A stretch of 64,000 nucleotides of DNA from Reticulitermes speratus (taxonomy: Eukaryota; Arthropoda; Insecta; Blattodea; Rhinotermitidae): positions 18,303,533 through 18,367,532 of the forward strand of contig JAJKFL010000014.1 in NCBI GenBank assembly GCA_021186555.1. The letters run 5' to 3'. The first letter of the stretch is position 1. Each line of letters opens with the position of its first letter. Both the position numbers and the translations under genes were made by a program. The notes beneath the pieces were generated by a model. It worked only from the letters and a program-made list of their open reading frames with translations. It ran no database searches and had not been told where the DNA came from. This document shows, one piece after another, positions 49,125 through 59,917 of this stretch.

Positions 49125-49362
49125 AACATGCCATGAAGTCACAGAGGGGAAGTATAAATACAGCTTTACTCTTTCTTTAACCTCGGCGCTAGATAGGGGT
49201 GGTGGTCAACGCCACTCCCCAGCCGCTTTACCATCGGGAAAGCTTCGAGAATCTTTGTACAGGAGGTTGATTGGGCCCAGGGCCTTTCTGGACAGTGCGG
49301 ATAGTCTCGCTCCTCACCAGCTTTCGAACCCCGAACCGTCCAGCCCGTATCCAGTCGAGTTT
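49125..49362 (-). mobile_element. SINE family C, diverged copy
   Basis: tttctttaacctcggcgcta, ccactccccagccgctttac, aggaggttgattgggcccag and tttcgaaccccgaaccgtcc give the body and a degenerate box B. The head is only partly kept. Confidence 0.8.
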
Positions 49363-50027
49363 TACAGGTATATGAAACTGAATGAAACTAGTACACAGCT
49401 ATTTCCTTCTATCTTGAAGTCTGTAAATTACCTATAAACTGCTGACGTACTCTTACATTTATTTCCCCCTTACCGTCAGACTGCAGCCAATACTGAATAT
49501 CTGATGAGTAGTTGACACAGCTAGAGACCATGAAATTTGGGACCCAAAAAGAGTAACAAAAATTCATACTAGAATGGTGGACTTCTGAGGTATAGTTGGT
49601 CTGTGAAATAGGAACAAGGTCGAGAATTCTCCAAGTAGTTAAAAAGAAGGTTTAATGATTTCGAAGCTATATATAAGCTAAGCAAAGGGTTATTTATCTC
49701 AGACTTTTCATAAATTAGGCTGTACTAAAATAATGAATTAATATGACAGTATTATAAATATAGGTTCCCTTAACAAAAATATTTATCAACGTTTGATAAA
49801 TATACTGGCCAATTTTTCCAATCTTTACGGCGCTAGTATCACGTGCTGATCTCGCAATGCATTAAACGTTTAACAAGCAACAAACATTACCGTGGACAGA
49901 AATCGGTTTTGAATGGGGCCTATACACCGAACGGCTGCCAAGAAACAAAACATTATTGCAAGTAGACTGCTATTGCGCTAATAAACCGCATATTATCGCG
50001 TAACGTCCAGGACATAGAAATACAGGC

Positions 50028-50552
50028 AAGACAGCCAATGTACGTATAACGTAATATTGAGGGGCTTTCGCGTGACCATTGTTGCCGTGGAAAAGCAAAA
50101 CGTGTTACATATTCTGAGTGTGTGTCTGTAGCCTTAGTTATCCAGCATGCATGCTTCGTATTATATTGTCATCTGTGGTCTGTCTGGCTCTACCATATTT
50201 TTCCACGTTATTTCATAAACGGCACCTTTCTTTTCGGAAGAAGGTTATTGAACACAAAACGTGTGTTTTGATTTTCTCTACGACTACGTCTGAAACATTT
50301 CTCATTCTGAGAAGAATTCAGCAAGATATTATCGCAAATGCTTATGTGTCTTCATATCAAGTACCCGTTATTCTTGTCAGATTTTATTGAAAATGGAAAT
50401 TTCTCGACAGATTTTCTAAAAGTAAACAAAGACAAAATTTCATGAAAATCCGTTCAGTGGGAGCCGAATTGTTCCATGCGGACGGACAGACGGGTAGACA
50501 GACAGATATAACGAAGCTAAAAGTCGCTTTTCGCAATTTTGCGAACGCGCCT
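50028..50552 (-). mobile_element. Unnamed interspersed repeat, copy 2
   Basis: Reverse-orientation relative of 35956-36429. Shared blocks include ctttcgcgtgaccattgttg, ctgagtgtgtgtctgtagcc, ccgaattgttccatgcggac and gcttttcgcaattttgcgaa. It is longer, with an extra segment near 50190-50270. Ends appear to be GTTCGCAAAATT and GTACATTGGCTGTC. Confidence 0.75.
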
Positions 50553-51337
50553 AAAAACAGAACGAATTTATTTATATGGCATTTGGATGGAGCAGTGACG
50601 AAACAAATCGTCTATGACTGTAAATATGAGGACGGCAAACTTACGAAAACAGGGAAACCCAAGATAAAGATTAGATCAGAGAGGGTGTGTAATTCGATAG
50701 TGAGTGTGCGTGTAATTTGGGTTGTGAGGTAAATTGCATTTTAATTTCCGGCGGATTTTTTAAATTCCAAATTAACGTTCTAAGATCAAATATCCAATAA
50801 CACTTTGGAATCATTCCATTCCATTCTTAACTACACACTAAATATGTAAAATATCTTGAATTTTCCAAAAACCAATATCATGCCAGAAGTATGAAGAGAA
50901 GAATGGTTGTGACGGCCTGCCATTAGCGCAGCTGGTGCAGAGGAATTCTGCCAAGACGTGCTTAAAGCGCTCTAATTTTTCTTTAATTTTGTTCAACGTT
51001 TCTCGAAGAAAGATGGGACTGAATGGCCGATCACTATTAATACCCATCGCTTTACTTTTAACTTGCTGCCCCTGAATTGATTAAATAAATAAATTCGATG
51101 AAAAAATATTAGTCGTATCATCCTTCAAAATTCTATGTATGTAAATAAGCCAACATATATTATTGGATATAACAATGTTTATAACATTTATTGAACTGAT
51201 TCGTGTGTACAGATTCTATACAAAAATTTATAAAAACTCACGGGATATTATTCCTTGTATAGATGAATTTGAAAATTTTCTTGATTATTGACAATGAAGT
51301 TTATTAATGAAAGTATATTGTTTTTTTTTTTGTTAGA

Positions 51338-51509
51338 CCGATAAGCGCCGGCCCAACGCTCCGCTCGACGCATTGCCTGCGTTGCATCGTACGCCGCGTG
51401 TCGGGGAGTTTTAACAGTCGATGACTGGAAATAGGCACACGATCGCAGTGATAACAGCATTTAGAAAGGCTAAGAAAAGCTCACTAGAGCATCGGGCCGG
51501 CCCTTATCC
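51338..51509. mobile_element. GC-rich MITE with inverted ends
   Basis: Left end CCGATAAGCGCCGGCCCAAC and right end GGGCCGGCCCTTATCC are inverted copies (GATAAGxGCCGGCCC). The interior of about 130 bases is GC-rich and unlike its AT-rich surroundings. No coding capacity beyond a short open frame. Confidence 0.65.
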
Positions 51510-52019
51510 TTCAAGTAGGAAAAAAACACTCATTGTATATTGACACCGAAAAGATATAAATTCTAATTGCTTAAACATGCTTCTACATGAAATTCTGGGT
51601 TGTGCACCAGTCATAACTCTGAGGATTTTCTTTTGTAAAGTGAAAATCTTCCCACTGATGGAAGAGTTTCCCCAAAACTTATTCCATATTTTATAACAGA
51701 ATGAAAGTATGCATAATAAATTTATTTGAGTGTGTAAATGTTGCTGATATGGACCATCGATCTAAAGGCATAACGGCATAGGCCCAGGTTATGATAGTGT
51801 ACTATAAGTTTTTCTTACTTGACTTTTTAAAATAAGCTAGCATGAGTCCAATATTATTCTAAACATTGCGAAGTCACCATAAACAGTGACCAAATTTCAA
51901 CCATTCCTATCCCCATATTGACATTCTAACTGTATAATGAGCCGAGAAGCTGAGTCATTGTAGTAGTTGGACTACGATTTGAACTACCACAATCCACTGC
52001 CGGAATATGCAGAGATCCT

Positions 52020-52150
52020 TTTCTCGTCGCCATATTTTCAGTCCGGTTTGGGGTCCGCCTACCCTCCTAGCCAAAAGGGACAGGGGCTGAATCGACCACA
52101 GTATGAAGCTGACCACCCAATCTAATCTAATTCTGAAGTTAAGAGAGATT
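52020..52150 (+). mobile_element. Diverged SINE family C body
   Basis: ggggtccgcctaccctccta, aggggctgaatcgaccacag and tgaccacccaatc then gaagttaagagag keep the family C order in sense orientation. Head weak. Confidence 0.45.
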
Positions 52151-52384
52151 GTGCCTTCGAATTTACCTACAATATTGACACCTTAAATGTGTCGAAAACG
52201 GCACTGTTCACCACTAGGATGGACTGCGGCTTCATAGATACGGCTCTGAGCTTTTACAGCAACTGATGCTCTGCGTAGGAGAGTAAACACAAAGCCGAGT
52301 TCAGTCTGTCTCGTTCATATTTCAGCTAACAAAATATTTTGAGGAAGATCCAAGTATTTTGAGATGTTACACCACGTCGACCGG

Positions 52385-52480
52385 TAAATAGTTACCGACG
52401 GTTCGGAGGAGAGTACTTCCTACATCTTCAGGGTTAAGCAGTCCAAGAAGGATACTTCGAAACGTCAGTAATTATTTACC
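52385..52480. repeat. GACGTTTCG-family inverted repeat
   Basis: Ends are ttaccgacggttcgga and tcgaaacgtcagtaa, an imperfect inverted pair, with tcttcagggttaagcagtcc in the middle. The same middle occurs at 53930 and in reverse at 55720. Confidence 0.6.
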
Positions 52481-53039
52481 AGTAGACAAGGCGTAAAATC
52501 CCAGAATAATTTAATCTTCAACAAAACAGTTCACCGAAATCTGATACACATACACTTGTTAAAAATTCTCTTTGATCATACCACTATAAGTATCAGTATG
52601 AAAAGGAAGAAAAAGAGCAGCAGCATAGAAGCTGCAGGATTCATTTTCAGAGTAGTCAGTGGCTGGACACCGACTGCCTTATGATAAATTCAATAAAACA
52701 TAAGAAATTATTTGAAAATGGTAAATAATGATACCAGAATAAAATACTCTAAACTGAAAAGACCGGATCATGTAGCACGATGTACCATTACGTACTTGTA
52801 CCCAAAGAATGCTTATGGATATCGTACTAAAGGAAAAGAAGATAGGAAATATCCGTAGATGTGGAAAGAAATTTATTAGATTTGAAATACGAAACAAGTT
52901 AAATTTCTTTTATTTCGACATTTTTGCTATTTCTTGTATACGCCAAAATTTTAGGTCGAGACCAAGATTTGGATGTCACGGTTTAGTGCAGGACCCAACC
53001 AGTTTCTCCTGAGCTATGATACAGAAATGTTAAAGGAAG

Positions 53040-53322
53040 GCGAAGTTGTCCCTGTGCACGTCATGACGGCATATGGAGGGGGGGGGGGGGGTAGAGTAAT
53101 TAATGCTCTAATCATTTTTAATCTCGGGACTAGGGGAAGTGAGTGGTCAAATTCACGACCCAGCCGCTTTACCCTCAAGAACACGCGTTACCCATTGAAC
53201 AGAAGGCTGGGTGGCTCCGAGGGATGGTCTGGACATTGTGGGAGAAAAGCTGTTACCTCTGCCGGAATTCGAACTTCGGATCGTCCAGCCCGTAGCCTGG
53301 TGACTGTACCGTCTACGTCAAC
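53040..53322 (-). mobile_element. SINE family C inserted next to an exon
   Basis: acgacccagccgctttaccc, cattgaacagaaggctgggt, ctgccggaattcgaacttcg (box B in reverse) and gtagcctggtgactgtaccg form an almost full copy. A G-run (about 53078-53091) lies in its tail. Its 5' head ends about ten bases from the splice donor of the exon 53335-53498. Confidence 0.82.
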
Positions 53323-53334
53323 ACAAAAGTTTAC

Positions 53335-53498
53335 CTGCGGGCAGCTCCAGGTAATGAAGGACTTTGTCCTGTGGGTTGCCAGTTTCGCAACCGTCTCGCA
53401 CAGTGCCGGGTCTACCGATCCAATCAGCGCTGTCGTGCTGCTGTCGCTAAGCGCTTCCAACAGCGCAGTCAGCTCACCGGGCATGTCTTCACACACGA
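53335..53498 (-). CDS. Receptor guanylate cyclase, most N-terminal exon recognised
   Basis: A 164-base exon: two bases completing a hydrophobic codon, then VCEDMPGELTALLEALSDSS, TTALIGSVDPALCETVAKLA and THRTKSFITWSCPQ, ending in phase 0. It is the first-lobe section of the ANF-receptor domain with the IGxVxPALCE and SFITWSCPQ patterns, and two cysteines that could pair. Acceptor tttgtttcag|TCGT; donor CCGCAG|GTAAAC. It reads straight into GPPSDPDKYP of the next exon. About 80-110 residues of mature ectodomain plus a signal peptide should precede it; they were not found with confidence. Confidence 0.93.
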
Positions 53499-53699
53499 CT
53501 GAAACAAACACACAAAAAGGTACAAACAACAATGGTCGTCATTTGAGTCCGAGCAAACGCCGTATTGCTTGCTCGAATTTCACCACGACGAGGCTTGGGT
53601 TCACTTATCACTTTGCTAAATTAGTCGTCGCGCCTGGAAGGCATGTGGGGTACTTGGAGTATAGCTGCATGCTTTCTTACATACGGCACTATATGGAAG

Positions 53700-53830
53700 A
53701 CATTGTTCAGATTCACGGCACGGTCGCTTTAACTCCGGAGACACAGCCCCTCTTATGCATTGACTATGAGGCTGGGTAGGCACCAGAGCCGGGCTCTGGG
53801 CTCTGTGGGGAAGAAAAAACACGTTGCAGA
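53700..53830 (-). mobile_element. SINE family C fragment
   Basis: cggtcgctttaactccggag, cattgactatgaggctgggt and a repeated gctctgggctctgtgg follow the family C body in reverse. Diverged; head missing. Confidence 0.45.
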
Positions 53831-53904
53831 ATGCGAGATTTCAGACATCCGCCACGGTGTAGTTGAGGTCTTCGATTCTTGGAATGTTACCCAGCATATA
53901 TTGT

Positions 53905-53990
53905 TGAAGTTTCGGGAAAGCCTATCGGTCCCATCTTCGAGGGTCAAGCAGTCCTAGAAGATGGAAGTGATAGGCTGTCCCGAAACGTTG
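53905..53990. repeat. GACGTTTCG-family inverted repeat
   Basis: gtttcgggaaagcctatcgg and ccatcttcgagggtcaagca form the left arm; gaagatggaagtgataggct and gtcccgaaacgttgag the right arm. The two arms pair over about 35 bases around a caagcagtcct loop. Confidence 0.7.
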
Positions 53991-54845
53991 AGAGACAACT
54001 ACCAACATACGCTGTGTAATATCCCAAACGAGAGAAGGCCTCATCTTGCAGAATGGTACGATGAATATATGAAAGACGAATTAGGAACGGACGCAATCTA
54101 TTTTAAAGTACTACCATAGAATATCTAGGAGGAAAGAACACCACGAAAAACCTCAACCATAACAACCAGTCTCCGGATTCACATATATTACAGTTTAAAA
54201 AAGACAGGTCCAGAAGCCCGGTGTAAATCAATACAGACCCACAGGAGAATGCCACGAAATTAACTTCTGAAACAGCCATAACAGTGTCGGTAATAGAAAC
54301 TTGAAGGAAGGGAAAAAAGACAGAGAAATAAAGTTGGTTTATTAACATGTTCAAATCACTGCTATACTGCCACACTGAGTATAAAATTTTGTACTGGTAA
54401 GATAATATATGTAAATGATTAACAGGAGCAGGAAGCAGACAAAGCACTGTGACTTTTGTAACCATTAAAAATTGGATGTATGGCTTATTCAGACCCTAGC
54501 AGTGACAACAACCCGAGCTATTTCACGTCAATGCATTCTATTGCTATTTATACAAGACCTTGTTAGAACTGCCCCAACAAAACTGGCTGCCCAGGGGAAA
54601 TACAGCTCTATATAAAGTTATTCGAACTTTACTGACGTTACTGCGCGGGTGAATAAGTAATGAAGCCATCCTGAAAACGTCCTGAGTAGAAACTCGCTTT
54701 CGTTTCATTCCAAATGTTGTACAGGTTTCCTTTTTTATCACATTTAAGAAAAATCTTCAAGATAAATGCTCTAAAATTAGGTTGATTAAAGCAAGCCCTC
54801 AGAAACTCTTAAAAATTCACAATACCCTAACACAAGTTTTATGTT

Positions 54846-54960
54846 ATGATGATAATGATGATGATGATGATGATGATGATGACAACATCAATTGTGACGG
54901 TATTATCTGTAGCGGCGGCGGCGGTAATAACAACAACAATAAATATTTATTATTAATATA
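54846..54960 (+). repeat. (GAT)n and (AAC)n microsatellites
   Basis: A GAT run of about ten triplets at 54850-54882, a short GGC run (gcggcggcggcgg) at 54912-54924, then AAC triplets. Confidence 0.85.
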
Positions 54961-55669
54961 ATGACACAGCAGCCGTGAGGCCAATTACAGAGAAAGCACA
55001 GGAAACATAAAAAATAATACAGTAATAAGTAAAATAATAGAACATAACAATATAACTACAGATATAAATAGCAAAATTTGCCAGCATTAGGAGTGAGATT
55101 TCTTGTCCAATTGAATATCTATCAACTTTTTAGTACAGACCTTGCTCCGTGGATTCAGTTCCGACAAATATTTGTTATTGCCAATAGCATTAAATAAACG
55201 GTAGTCGAACCCGCAAATTCAACACACATAATACCAAATCCCGCCACTGGAGAAGAATTTCTATCCAAATCTTTTCCTGATAATCTATCGCAACATGATC
55301 CATCCTAATAGCATCCTAACAACTCCCCAGCCTTCCAAGTCGTTGATGTCCACGAGCTCTGCCCACTAAAGTAGTGTATGAATTTACCTTTCTCTCCAGT
55401 GTACGTTTACAGCCATCATATGCTTATAATCTCGCTAGCCGAAAAACACTAGTTTATATATAGATTAAATCTGTATTAGTGAAAAATCTATAGCCTTATA
55501 ATTATTTATCCATTTTTAAACGCTGAGGGACGCCCACCCGTTGGGATGGCAACGGATAAGTTGACGATGGGAGGAAGTCACCTGATCAAATCCAAACAGT
55601 GAGAGATATGATATTTTCGCGTCAGTGTTACTGAAGATTTAAATCTTCCGGGATGTCAGGCCATTTCGA

Positions 55670-55800
55670 CTGTTAAATAGTCACAGACGTTTCGAAGCAT
55701 CGTAGCTGGATTCTACTTGGACTGCCTAACCCTGAAGAGGAAGGCACTACTCTCTTTCGAAATGTCTGCGTCTATTTCCCAGTCAACAAGACGTAACACC
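55670..55800. repeat. GACGTTTCG-family inverted repeat
   Basis: taaatagtcacagacgtttcga on the left and tttcgaaatgtctgcgtcta on the right are imperfect inverted ends; the centre ttggactgcctaaccctgaa is the reverse of the centre at 52385-52480. Confidence 0.6.
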
Positions 55801-58267
55801 GCAGAAGGTTTCAGTCTTAAAGAATCCAGCTTACTTATTCGACGACGTATGTAACAGACTGCCTGCAACTACACAATCATAAACACAACTGTTGTTAAGA
55901 GATTTCAGGCATTAAACGACACATTCTGTGTAGAAATACAAATTTTGACTTTTAGTATTCTATGAGATGAAACCTTCCGAGAGGCATTACGTCCTAACTA
56001 AGCTAATTATATTTCTTGAGAATATGTCAACACGACTGGACTTACATGGCAGTTAGAAGGAGTCAAGTTGCTGTTGACGTCTCTCTGCTGATAATCACTT
56101 CGTCAATTTCTTGACACATGGTTTAACAGTGTCTACAAGCCTAATATCCCTTACAAGCGTCCTGTCACGTTACATCGTCACGCATTTAATCGACTGTCTG
56201 CACGTGAAGCAGTCAGCACCAATATCACAATTAGCCCTATCTCAACATAGATATTGACATTAGCTCTGACCGAGGCAAAGGATATTTACATATGTGATAA
56301 TTATACTGGTTCACTATTAAAGTTAACTGGACCTCTTGTCATCACGACTGGAGGTGTTCTCAGTTTGAGGCTCGAGGCGGCTTTTAGTATGGCAAGTAAC
56401 TGTGAAACTATTGACTAAAAAGCTGTGAACAGCCAAACATAGGTGGCCCTCCAGTCTGGAGATTAAACCGAAAACTATAAATCTCTCACTGCAAAGAAAA
56501 TAAGATATTACGAAAAATGGTACAGAGGCTTCAGATTTTGACTACATGAAAACGGAACTCCGAGCACAATCAAATCCAACTTCCGTAAATTACACACCTA
56601 TAGTTCCACATATACACCAGCAGGATTATTACTGCTGCTTTATTTTATTTTTGTGAGTTCCTGCTATGTCAGTATGGATTCTGCATAGGTATACGCCAGT
56701 ATGCTAGATATAAGCTTAAATTTCCCACCGCCGCCAAGTTTGTAATTTCTGACTTACAAATCAACATTTCAAAGATAGAGTATTTGTAACCTGTGGTCCA
56801 ATAGTCATTGCCCACACACCGAAAACTGAAGAAAATGTACGCATGAACGCCATATTATTATTTTACGTTTTAAGAAATGTTACCAGAAAAAGCTGCAATT
56901 TTTAGAATATTTGTAAGCAGACATCATTTTAGGGCCCTAGCATGAATGTCGCTCCCCAGTGGCCCTGCAGCGTCGAGATACACGTCCGTCGTGTTGGTAT
57001 TACTAAGTGTGGGAAATAAAAGTTTGGTGTTGGGGTGTCCTCTATTGACATAATGTTTATATACGTTTTGTGCAATGGTTTCAAATTTTTAAATGAGACG
57101 ACACAGACAGCATGATAATCTCAAGTGTGGCTGCATGGCTGACACATAATAAGATGGCCGTCATGATGAGAGGAAAAAGATCGTAGCCTATTTTAAGGCA
57201 ATTACCGGGCATTTGTCTGGAGAAAATTACTAATACCTATCAAAATGATTTGGAAGAGTCGATAACACTGATGAGATTTGAACCAGGTTACACCCCAATA
57301 GAGGTTTCGAAGGTTTGAACCATATTAAACTACTCCATTAAAGAGCACAAAGAATGGCCTACAAAACCTAAAACCTGTAAATTTTAAATACTGTGTTTCA
57401 ATTATAATAATACATATCCTGCTGCACTTTTACTTTTTATAGTCATCTCTCTTAATTCAGAATTTAAACATCTGTTTTCGTGCAAACATTTCCGTAGCAC
57501 AATGTGAAGATATACTTGAAACCGACACAATGCAGACAGACGCACAAATACTTCAACGTCCTGAACGTGATCTGAAACTGTAATTTCAAAGTCTGAGTGA
57601 TCTTACACCTACTACGCCTTCGACAGCGTGGCCACTTGTTGACGGTGAATTTTTTTTTGTTTTGTCACTTCTAGCTTTCTTAAGATCTTCAGACAACGAA
57701 CTTGTATACAGGGGCCTTTACTATGTATACAGTTCTGAATACAGTGGAATTCACTCACACAGTAAACTGAAATGTGGAATGAACAAGTGGCACTCCACGC
57801 GCTAACAGCCTACGTTGCTGCGGAACAGTTACATCATGTTTCTATGACGTGACAATTTGGTGAATGTCCCAATTACGGGATGATAAGTGAGCGACTAAGT
57901 TCCAGACAGAGAGATAAATGGGAGCAAGAATGTTACGAGTGGCAACTGGAACGCCGTAATGAGCCTTTGGGAACGTACCGATCGTCAGAATAACATCCAC
58001 TGAATATCCAGTGAGGGCCTGTAAGGAATTTCTAGTACACTAGGTCGGGCTGCACCTCGTATTTCTTCAAATTAAGTTGAATAACGCAGCAGAAACTACA
58101 GACTTTATAGCATAAATGCAACTAACATCAATGCTGATAACATTGTTATAAAGTAACATTAGGCCTCTACACTAAACCTCTATTGTTAAAAGAAATGAAG
58201 CAACAGTGCAGTCATTATCCAGTAAAATATGTCTAACTAACTCCATGGATCAGAGTCCTTCCTGAGA

Positions 58268-58760
58268 AACTAACAGGCCTTCAGCTAGTCAAGAAATTCG
58301 TTGCATTTTATGGAACCCGAAGGTTCATTACCGCATTCACAAGTGCCTGCCACCTTTCCCTATCCTGAGCCAGATCAATAGAGTTCATGCCCTCCCATCC
58401 CACGTCTTGAAGATCCATTTTAATATTATCCTCCCATCTACGCCTAAATCTTCAATTGTCTCCTTCCCTCGAGTCTCCCCGCCAAAACCCTGTATGCACC
58501 TCTCCTGTCCCCCATACATGCCACATGCCCCGCCCATCTCATTGTTCTTGATATGAACACACAAATTATATTTTATGAGGAGTATGGATTATAAAGTTCT
58601 TCTTTATGTACTCTTCTCCACTCCCTTGTCACCTCGTCTTACTTAGGCCCAAATATCTTCCTCAGCACCCTATTCTCGAACATCCTCAGCCTGTTCCTCC
58701 CTCAGTGTGAGAGACCAAGCCTCACACCCATACAAAACAACAGGTAAAATTACAGTTCTG
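58268..58760 (-). mobile_element. Non-LTR retrotransposon ORF2 C-terminal fragment, longest copy
   Basis: In reverse the DNA encodes, with frame breaks, a YKTVILPVVLYG-like start (near 58750), NRLRMFENRVLRKIFGPK, EWRRVHKEELYNPYSS, MRWAGHVACMGDRRGAYRVL and a terminal LVNAVMNLRVP-like segment. This is the standard order of the C-terminal part of this clade. Stops and indels show it is dead. Confidence 0.8.
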
Positions 58761-59814
58761 TATATCTTGATCTTTATAGCAAAATACCGCTGCTAAAAGA
58801 CCTAAGTTACTCTCATTTACTGTAAGCATAACGTGCGGTATACTTCGTATGGCTGTTAAATAATGAGACTGAAATAGCAGCTCATGAACTTGACCGTTCA
58901 TCACCAAAGTAAATTTATACCAGTTACAGTTGAACCTTCGCCCAGCTCCGAGTCAAAACACGCTCTGTTACTTTGACAGTGTCGAGAAATATTTTCTATA
59001 AAAGGTTTCTTTTAACGCTCCGAAAATATGTTTGATAAAAACCGAGCAAAGAATAAACATCAAATGTCCTGTAAAACCTAATGAAACTGCCATCGAGACT
59101 TTCAATTTGTTACGTGAGGTGTATGGAGACGGAAAAATGTCTTCAGAAGATGCTTCGAGGGCTGAAGTTTCGTGTCGAAATTTGTGGATTTTCCGATGGG
59201 AATTGCTTTGAAGGGAATGAGAAGTAAATAAAATAATTCAATTAATAAAGTAGGTTCTCAAAACTAGACGCTATATTTAATAGCCACACGTTACGTTGCA
59301 TTATCAAAAACAACAAGAATGTGCTACGACAAGGAAATGTGCATCATTGTTGCTACGAACCGTGTCATAATAAATCTTGCTTGTTTTGCCAATTCCTACA
59401 CTTTTTCAGAAAGAAAGATTTTCTGAAAGGGGCCACTTACTCTTCCTACAGTCAAATTCATATTCACCTTTCATACAACTTCGTAAAAGAACAGGAAAAA
59501 TAATAAGGATATTAGCTCTAAAAAACTAATGACGACAGAGGTCAAAACCATGTAGGTAAGTTCCCATTTAGCCCGAAATCGTAAATCTGAATGATAAAGT
59601 GTGCAATGTGAAAATTTCTGAAACAGCAGGGATTGTTGCAGCTTCTGGATCATGCCGTCTATGCACTACACACTGCCCACCCTGCTGATTTGAAAGAATT
59701 TGTACTTCGCCACCGTTCCGTTTACCAGATACACCGAGTTTCTTAGTCGCAGTTACTTCGTGTATTCATTCTCATTAAGGTCCGACCCGATGGTATATAG
59801 TCAGTTTTTTCACA

Positions 59815-59917
59815 TATTGCTGTCCAGCTCCAGAGATACTGTGGGCTGTAACCTCGTGATCACTGCAAGAAGGATGATCCCCAAGAAGATCGAGAGATCC
59901 CCTGAGGGGCTCACCAT
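59815..59917 (-). CDS. Weak candidate signal-peptide exon
   Basis: An ATG at 59917 opens MVSPSGDLSIFLGIILLAVI then TRLQPTVSLELDSN, with a hydrophobic core (IFLGIILLAVI) like a signal peptide. Possible donors are CCCACA|GTATCT and CAATAT|GTGAAA. It lies upstream of the cyclase exons on the right strand, which is why it is listed. Against it: no basic N-region, weak donors, and at least one further ectodomain exon would be needed to reach 53498. Confidence 0.2.

Larger units (their letters stand above)
43969..53334 (-). other. Intron of about 9.4 kb
   Basis: Phase-0 intron rich in SINEs, a LINE tail, a GC-rich MITE and an unnamed repeat, listed separately. The segments 44000-44980 and 47260-49100 are otherwise AT-rich with nothing I can name, apart from a pyrimidine-rich tract at about 47755-47910. 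Confidence 0.8.

Noticed and set aside
52973-53779. 268-codon plus-strand open frame
   Set aside because: It runs antisense through a SINE and the cyclase exon 53335-53498; the minus-strand reading has splice sites and the family motif, so this frame is a shadow.
54103-54465. Minus-strand frame of 120 codons as the missing N-terminal ectodomain exon
   Set aside because: Hydrophobic and Phe/Leu-rich, without the ANF-receptor pattern expected before VCEDMPGEL; phase and splice sites do not fit.
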